Assembly (NCBI RefSeq): GCF_001684975.1 | Contig: NZ_MAYH01000012.1 | Location: 372,001 to 436,000, forward strand | Reading direction: 5' to 3' | Length of the DNA: 64,000 nt | DNA from: Chryseobacterium artocarpi | GTDB lineage: Bacteria > Bacteroidota > Bacteroidia > Flavobacteriales > Weeksellaceae | Shown here: positions 59,542 to 64,000 of the stretch, piece after piece | How the letters are laid out: each line of letters opens with the position of its first letter | How positions within the stretch are numbered: position 1 is the first letter of the stretch | The notes under the pieces: generated by a model | The model's database searches: none | What the model saw: the letters and a program-made list of their open reading frames with translations, nothing else | Told to the model about the DNA's origin: nothing | Program-made: the position numbers and the translations under genes

Positions 59542-60051
59542 TTATATCTGATTCTTCTTCCATTTCCTTAGCTGCGTTCTAAAGTTTTTAAAAGGAGCGA
59601 CTGTATTAATATGTATCCATTTCCAGACAGCCCATTTTGCAGGTGTAGTTGCCCATTTTCTTTGTTCGGGCTCAAACAGGATTTTATCATCGATACTTTC
59701 AATCCATTCTATAATTTCATTGACCTGTTTTTGCAAAAGTTCTCTTTGCTCAGTTAAGCTGTAAGAACCATATTGCTCATAAAAAGATTGATATAATCCC
59801 TTTAGATTATTCCATTTGTATTCAGGAGTAGGTGTTTTTACTTCAACTCCTTTCTTTTCATCAGCCTCCCACTGAAGTAGGAGGCGAGTCCAGCCAATCT
59901 GATATGATATATTTTGTGATGGCGTTTTGTCAACATCAGGTTTTAATACATCTTTTTCTTCTTCTTTAATATCATTGAACTCCTCATCATATAGAAAATA
60001 TCGTTTCTTTATCTCTTCGATCAGTTCAGTTTTATCTTTATAATTCTGCAT
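59542..60051 (-). CDS. ClbS/DfsB family four-helix protein
   Basis: 169 residues, DinB-like helical bundle. The family pattern is distinct: SYQIGWTRLLLQWEADEKKG, TPEYKWNNLKGLYQSFYEQY, and PEQRKWATTPAKWAVWKWIH followed by INTVAPFKNFRTQLRKW. ClbS of colibactin producers hydrolyses the cyclopropane warhead and protects DNA. No genotoxin cluster is seen here, so the role is probably general or an orphan protection function. It ends the cydAB transcript, 4 bp after cydB. Confidence 0.88.
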   Translation of the reverse strand: MQNYKDKTELIEEIKKRYFLYDEEFNDIKEEEKDVLKPDVDKTPSQNISYQIGWTRLLLQWEADEKKGVEVKTPTPEYKWNNLKGLYQSFYEQYGSYSLTEQRELLQKQVNEIIEWIESIDDKILFEPEQRKWATTPAKWAVWKWIHINTVAPFKNFRTQLRKWKKNQI

Positions 60052-60055
60052 TATA

Positions 60056-61060
60056 TTATTTTCTCAGTTTACTGAAAGAAGCCATCAGATAAAATAAAAA
60101 CGGAAGAATAAATAACGACCCCAGCATCAGCGCCCATCCCAAGGCTGCTATTGTTTTCTCAGGTGCCATATGCTCTAAAAGTGATAAATGTTGTCCGTTT
60201 CCTAATAAAATAATATCCGGATTATGCTGATACGTTGCTGCAACAAGGATCATTACGATTTGAAAACCAGCAAGAGCACGTACAGGAAGTAGTTTTTGTT
60301 TGTTCATTGCTCTAAAAATAAGAAGTAAAGCAATGGTTGCAAAAGCAATAGCCATAATTCCCAAAGGTTTTGAAAATACCCACATCAAAAGAGGAATGTC
60401 TGAAATATAAGCAGTGACAAATACAAGAATTCCTGTTACCACAACAAAAATCATTGTCTGTTTTGATTTTCTGATCATGAGTAATAACTCATCTTTACCG
60501 CGGGTTTCTCTCAATGAGAAAATAGAGGCAAGGTAAGCGCACAAAGCCACGGTAAATAAACCTACAGAAACACCGAACCAATTTAGCCAGCTGTAAATAT
60601 AAAGATCTAAAAAGTTGTTTGCATCCGGATTAATGGAATGTGAAACTGTTGCTGCAGCTATTAATCCTAAGAAAAATGGAGTTAATAGACTTGCATAATA
60701 AAAGATCTGAGTATATAAAACCTGCCAGTTATCCTTTACAGCATCATAATGTCTGAATGTAAATGCAGTTCCTCTGGCAATGATTCCCAAAAGCATTAAT
60801 ACCAATGGAATATGCAGATAAGTAGACATTGTTGTATAAATTTCAGGAAACCCTACAAAAAGTATTACAATGGCAATGATGAGCCACATATGATTTGCCT
60901 CCCATACAGGAGCAATGGATTCATACATGATTTCATGGGTTTTATGACGGGCTTTTTTATTCGTGAAAAGCTCCACAATGCCGGCACCAAAGTCAGCGCC
61001 GCCCAGAATAACATAAAGACAGATGGAAAGCCAGAGAAAGCCTATAACAATGTAGATCAT
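60056..61060 (-). CDS. cydB: Cytochrome bd ubiquinol oxidase subunit II
   Basis: 334 residues with eight to nine membrane segments. CydB marks: the start IGFLWLSICLYVILGGADFG, ESIAPVWEANHMWLIIAIVI, and GIIARGTAFTFRHYD. It is the second core subunit of the high-affinity terminal oxidase. It overlaps cydA by 4 bp (ATGA). No small CydX-type subunit is evident. Confidence 0.95.
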   Translation of the reverse strand: MIYIVIGFLWLSICLYVILGGADFGAGIVELFTNKKARHKTHEIMYESIAPVWEANHMWLIIAIVILFVGFPEIYTTMSTYLHIPLVLMLLGIIARGTAFTFRHYDAVKDNWQVLYTQIFYYASLLTPFFLGLIAAATVSHSINPDANNFLDLYIYSWLNWFGVSVGLFTVALCAYLASIFSLRETRGKDELLLMIRKSKQTMIFVVVTGILVFVTAYISDIPLLMWVFSKPLGIMAIAFATIALLLIFRAMNKQKLLPVRALAGFQIVMILVAATYQHNPDIILLGNGQHLSLLEHMAPEKTIAALGWALMLGSLFILPFLFYLMASFSKLRK

Positions 61061-62400
61061 GATTTTTTGTTTTTATCGTTAAACTGAGCGTCTGTAGGGT
61101 CGTAAAGTTTCGGAACCATTTGGATCTGTCTTCTTAAAAGGAAAACCAGAATTAAGGATAAAGACACAAAGATTGCGGTGAAGAAATAGAACGAATATTG
61201 TATTCCCGGCATTGGTGTTACCGCATCTATTGTTCTCATTACTCCATAGATGATCCAGGGTTGTCTTCCTACTTCGGTCACAGTCCATCCGGCTTCTAAT
61301 GCAATATAACCAAATGGAGTTGCGATTAAAAAGGTCTTTAATAACCAGTTTTTAGTAAGCCATTCCTTTTTGAAGAAGAACGCATATAGATATATTGATC
61401 CGATACAGATCATAACTACACCAAAGAAAATCATAATCTGAAAGGCATAATGAGTTACCGCAATCGGTGGCCATTCGTCTTTTGGAAAATCTTTAAGCCC
61501 TTTTACTTCAGAATTAAAATCATTGCTTACAAGAAAACTTAATACTTTAGGAATCTTAACAGCATATTTTATTTCTTCTTTCTCTTCATCAGGAATTCCA
61601 CCAATAACAAATGAAGCACCTTTTTCTGTTTCGAAATGAGCTTCCATGGCTGCCAATTTAATAGGTTGCCTTTCTGCTACAGATTTTGCTGCAATATCAC
61701 CGCTCAAAGGCGCTCCAAAAGCTCCGATAAGGGCAAAACCTACAGCAATTCTGAAAGCTTTGGTATGAAATTCAACATTTCTTTTTCGCATGATCATAAA
61801 GGCATGAACACCAGCCACTGCGAATCCTGTCGCACAAAATGCAGCCACCGTCATATGAAGTGCCTGTGGAAACCACGCATCATTGAACATTGCTTTTATA
61901 GGATCTATATTAAGATATTGTCCATTAATATAATCAAATCCGGTAGGAGAGTTCATCCAGGCATTGGCTGCTACCACCAGAATACCCGAAGCAAGTCCGC
62001 TTACCCCTACAAGAAATCCGCAAAACCAGTGAAACCACTTATTGAACTTATCCCATCCATATAAAAAGAAACCAATAGCAATGGCTTCAATAAAAAAGGC
62101 TGTTCCTTCCAGTGAAAAAGGCATTCCGAAAATAGGACCGGCATGTTTCATAAATCCAGGCCATAAAAGTCCCAGTTCAAAAGAAAGCATTGTTCCTGAA
62201 ACAGCTCCGGTAGCAAATAGAATTGCCACTCCTTTACTCCATGCCTTTGTTAATCCTTTATATACTTCATTATTGGTTTTTAGGTACTTCCAATGGGCAA
62301 AAGCCATTAAGAAAGGCATTACCATTCCCACACAGGAGAATATGATATGGAAGCCCAAAGAAAGCGCCATCTGGGCGCGGGCAGCTATAAAATCATCCAT
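61057..62400 (-). CDS. cydA: Cytochrome bd ubiquinol oxidase subunit I
   Basis: 447 residues, the short Q-loop form (E. coli CydA has 522). Haem ligands and conserved acids are visible: His18 (LGFHIIFSCVGM), Glu98 and Glu105 (SLEGTAFFIEAIAIG), and the region QALHMTVAAFCATGFAVAGV. GRQPWIIYGVMRTIDAVTP near the C-terminus is typical. It oxidises quinol and reduces oxygen at low oxygen pressure. First gene of the cydA-cydB-clbS-like set. Confidence 0.96.
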   Translation of the reverse strand: MDDFIAARAQMALSLGFHIIFSCVGMVMPFLMAFAHWKYLKTNNEVYKGLTKAWSKGVAILFATGAVSGTMLSFELGLLWPGFMKHAGPIFGMPFSLEGTAFFIEAIAIGFFLYGWDKFNKWFHWFCGFLVGVSGLASGILVVAANAWMNSPTGFDYINGQYLNIDPIKAMFNDAWFPQALHMTVAAFCATGFAVAGVHAFMIMRKRNVEFHTKAFRIAVGFALIGAFGAPLSGDIAAKSVAERQPIKLAAMEAHFETEKGASFVIGGIPDEEKEEIKYAVKIPKVLSFLVSNDFNSEVKGLKDFPKDEWPPIAVTHYAFQIMIFFGVVMICIGSIYLYAFFFKKEWLTKNWLLKTFLIATPFGYIALEAGWTVTEVGRQPWIIYGVMRTIDAVTPMPGIQYSFYFFTAIFVSLSLILVFLLRRQIQMVPKLYDPTDAQFNDKNKKS

Positions 62401-62611
62401 AATATCAACTTTTCAGTAAATAAATTTACGCATAAATTATTGATGTTGAGTATGATTTAAAACAGTTGTTATTTCAACAATACATTTTAATTTTGAATCT
62501 TTTATTGGTTGGCTATTATTTGAGAGGGGATAGGGAGAATTCCATCTTTTTTACTTTTACACCCCGGGAAAAAACATCATATTTGCAGGAATTTTAATTG
62601 AATTATTAACC

Positions 62612-63799
62612 ATGAAATTTTTAAATAAAGGAGTTTTTATAGCTTTTTTTCTATTTTACACATATTCTTCTGCTCAGTATAGAAACGGATTAAAGGGGAT
62701 TTACATGCCTCAGGGTGAACAAGTGAATCTTCCGGCAGAATATAATTTTTTTATTGACGAAGGACGAAGAATTGCTGGTGAAGTATATTACCAAAATCTT
62801 CAGCGTTCCAGTGGAAGAGACAGTAGTTTTAATTCTTTGGAACTTATCTTTTTTGAAAATAGAAAATATGACTTCCTGAATACCGGATTTGTTTTGGTTC
62901 CACAGATGAATAGTCAGCTGATGGGAAAGAATATCTCCACAGTTACGGTTCGGAATAATAATACATGGAAAATGGCTTTTGGAACAGTAGACTTTGCCAC
63001 TTACAATCCCCGAAATAATGTGACCAATTTTCTGTATATGGTTATTTGTAGAAATATGACCGATGAACAGGTTCTTGCTCATTTTTTAAATATGATGGAT
63101 ACTCCTGCAAACAGTAAAATTTCAAAATATGTTCAATTGATCAGAGACATTAATAAGGCAAACAAAATTAATGTTGAAGAAAAGGTTGATGAGTTTGCAC
63201 CAGGTTTGTTGACAAAATTATGTAAAGATATTAATGCCCAGACTTCGGGTGACGAGTGTACACTGGCTCTTTATAAAGCCTATATTGAAGATAAGGATGA
63301 AAATGTAACAAGACAAAATATTGATCGTTTCTTCAGATCATTAGGTAATATGTCTTTGCAGAATATGACCAATGATTATGTTCTTCCGAGAGGAGATCTG
63401 AATATAATGGAAAAAGACATAAAACTGGTCCTGCCTAATGAATTTTTTTATGCAAAAAAGAAGAATGATCAATCTGATATTTCTTTTTTTATTGAAAAAA
63501 TTGAACAGAATCTAACGTATGATTTTGAGAAGAAAACGTATGTTCTTATATTTAAAGTAACTCCTCATTTCGACAGTACGTCGTCAGATTTTAAATTTTT
63601 AGGAGAATACTATGATACACTTAAAGGTAAACAACAAGTAGAAGATATTGATGTGAAAAAAAATGAAATTAATTATTTGGAATTTTTTCTGTATCCAGAT
63701 AAAATGGAAGTACAAGTAAACCTGACCAAGAAAGAAAATAGATTCAGCTATGGTTATAAATTGAAAAATGTGTTTAAAATTAAAAAGAATACCCCTTAG
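62612..63799 (+). CDS. Uncharacterised exported protein
   Basis: 395 residues. A signal peptide (to about residue 21, YSSAQ) precedes a mostly globular body with ELIFFENRKYDFLNTGFVLV, NNVTNFLYMVICRNMTDEQV and a C-terminal beta-rich part (DIDVKKNEINYLEFFLYPDK). No domain is recognised, and no lipobox or T9SS sorting domain is seen, so it is probably periplasmic. It is monocistronic between cydA (divergent) and gyrB, with a strong terminator behind it. CATATTTG at 62577-62584 is a one-mismatch -7 element. Confidence 0.7.
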   Translation: MKFLNKGVFIAFFLFYTYSSAQYRNGLKGIYMPQGEQVNLPAEYNFFIDEGRRIAGEVYYQNLQRSSGRDSSFNSLELIFFENRKYDFLNTGFVLVPQMNSQLMGKNISTVTVRNNNTWKMAFGTVDFATYNPRNNVTNFLYMVICRNMTDEQVLAHFLNMMDTPANSKISKYVQLIRDINKANKINVEEKVDEFAPGLLTKLCKDINAQTSGDECTLALYKAYIEDKDENVTRQNIDRFFRSLGNMSLQNMTNDYVLPRGDLNIMEKDIKLVLPNEFFYAKKKNDQSDISFFIEKIEQNLTYDFEKKTYVLIFKVTPHFDSTSSDFKFLGEYYDTLKGKQQVEDIDVKKNEINYLEFFLYPDKMEVQVNLTKKENRFSYGYKLKNVFKIKKNTP

Positions 63800-63820
63800 A
63801 TAGAATAGATATAAGTTAAA

Positions 63821-63862
63821 AACAAAAATAAGCAGACAAAGTCTGCTTATTTTTGTTTTTAA
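63821..63862. terminator. Intrinsic terminator upstream of gyrB
   Basis: A perfect 17-bp stem (arms at 63821-63837 and 63841-63857) has an AAA loop and is followed by a T-tract. Confidence 0.92.
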
Positions 63863-63957
63863 CTCTACATTTTTTTGACATTTTTTAACTTTCATACCTC
63901 GAAAAAAATCACGATATTTGTAAGTCTTTGCATATAGCAAGATTTTTAATATTTAAT

Positions 63958-64000
63958 ATGAGTCAAAAACAATATACAGCTAGTAGTATTCAGGCATTGG
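63958..64000 (+). CDS. gyrB: DNA gyrase subunit B, first 14 codons only
   Basis: The ATG at 63958 opens MSQKQYTASSIQAL before the window ends. This is the conserved beginning of Bacteroidota GyrB, which continues with the ATPase domain. The gene is cut by the right edge. About 95 bp separate it from the preceding terminator. GATATTTG at 63913-63920 is a possible one-mismatch -7 element. A ParE/topoisomerase IV start is less likely, given how close this is to GyrB. Confidence 0.85.
   Translation, partial: MSQKQYTASSIQAL

Overview
This 64 kb window is a chromosomal segment of a Flavobacteriia member, most likely Chryseobacterium or a close Weeksellaceae relative. The base composition is AT-rich. 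Promoters show the Bacteroidota -7 element TAnnTTTG and there are almost no Shine-Dalgarno sites. The gene content also fits: GldF/GldG, type IX secretion (T9SS) C-terminal sorting domains, a flavobacterial glycosylasparaginase, and a protein-glutaminase precursor that follows the Chryseobacterium enzyme residue for residue at its active site. I found no tRNA, rRNA, prophage or CRISPR array. The only mobile gene is a small Y1 transposase of the REP-associated type.

Layout. 1-1046: two YeeE/YedE membrane proteins (sulfur compound import), the first cut by the window edge. 1111-4077 (minus): a DUF3302 / HlyD / TolC efflux set without a dedicated pump. 4263-4868 (minus): a Crp/Fnr regulator. 4980-10001: a glycan-catabolic group (glycosylasparaginase, lipoprotein, CutC, GH2 beta-mannosidase). 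10186-20444: AEC permease, PriA, PBP4-type DacB, a T9SS-exported M1 aminopeptidase, a cupin/JmjC protein, Kbl and an outer-membrane protein. 20538-23539: HemJ, GldF and GldG. 23586-29038: a serine hydrolase, a run of small uncharacterised proteins (DUF2314-ankyrin, DUF4268), an Rrf2 regulator, a TauE/SafE permease and a quinol monooxygenase-like protein.

29112-40160 is a complete haem acquisition locus. A T9SS-exported HmuY-like protein and a T9SS-exported adhesin-like protein sit on the minus strand. Facing them is a seven-gene plus-strand operon: TonB receptor, HmuY lipoprotein, HmuTUV, a methyltransferase and HmuS. A ChaN-like protein follows. The promoters of the two secreted proteins are each bracketed by the same pair of inverted iron-box-like sites with identical spacing, and the second pair also covers the receptor promoter.

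40411-46004 holds an exported peptide-deformylase-like protein with a substituted metal ligand, a nitroreductase-ohrR-ohr operon with an OhrR-like operator, an SDR, and protein-glutaminase. 46348-55162 (minus) is lipB plus a full trp operon (E-G-D-C-F-[RAYT element]-GNAT-B-A). The trp operon is preceded by an attenuator whose 25-residue leader peptide carries three consecutive Trp codons. A two-hairpin REP/RAYT element splits the operon and supplies the last codons of trpF. 56009-62400 encodes small envelope lipoproteins including a cytochrome c, RlmF, LysRS with a C-terminal extension, a ClbS/DfsB protein and cytochrome bd oxidase. The window ends in the first codons of gyrB.

All functions are read from sequence motifs and family knowledge; no database search was run.
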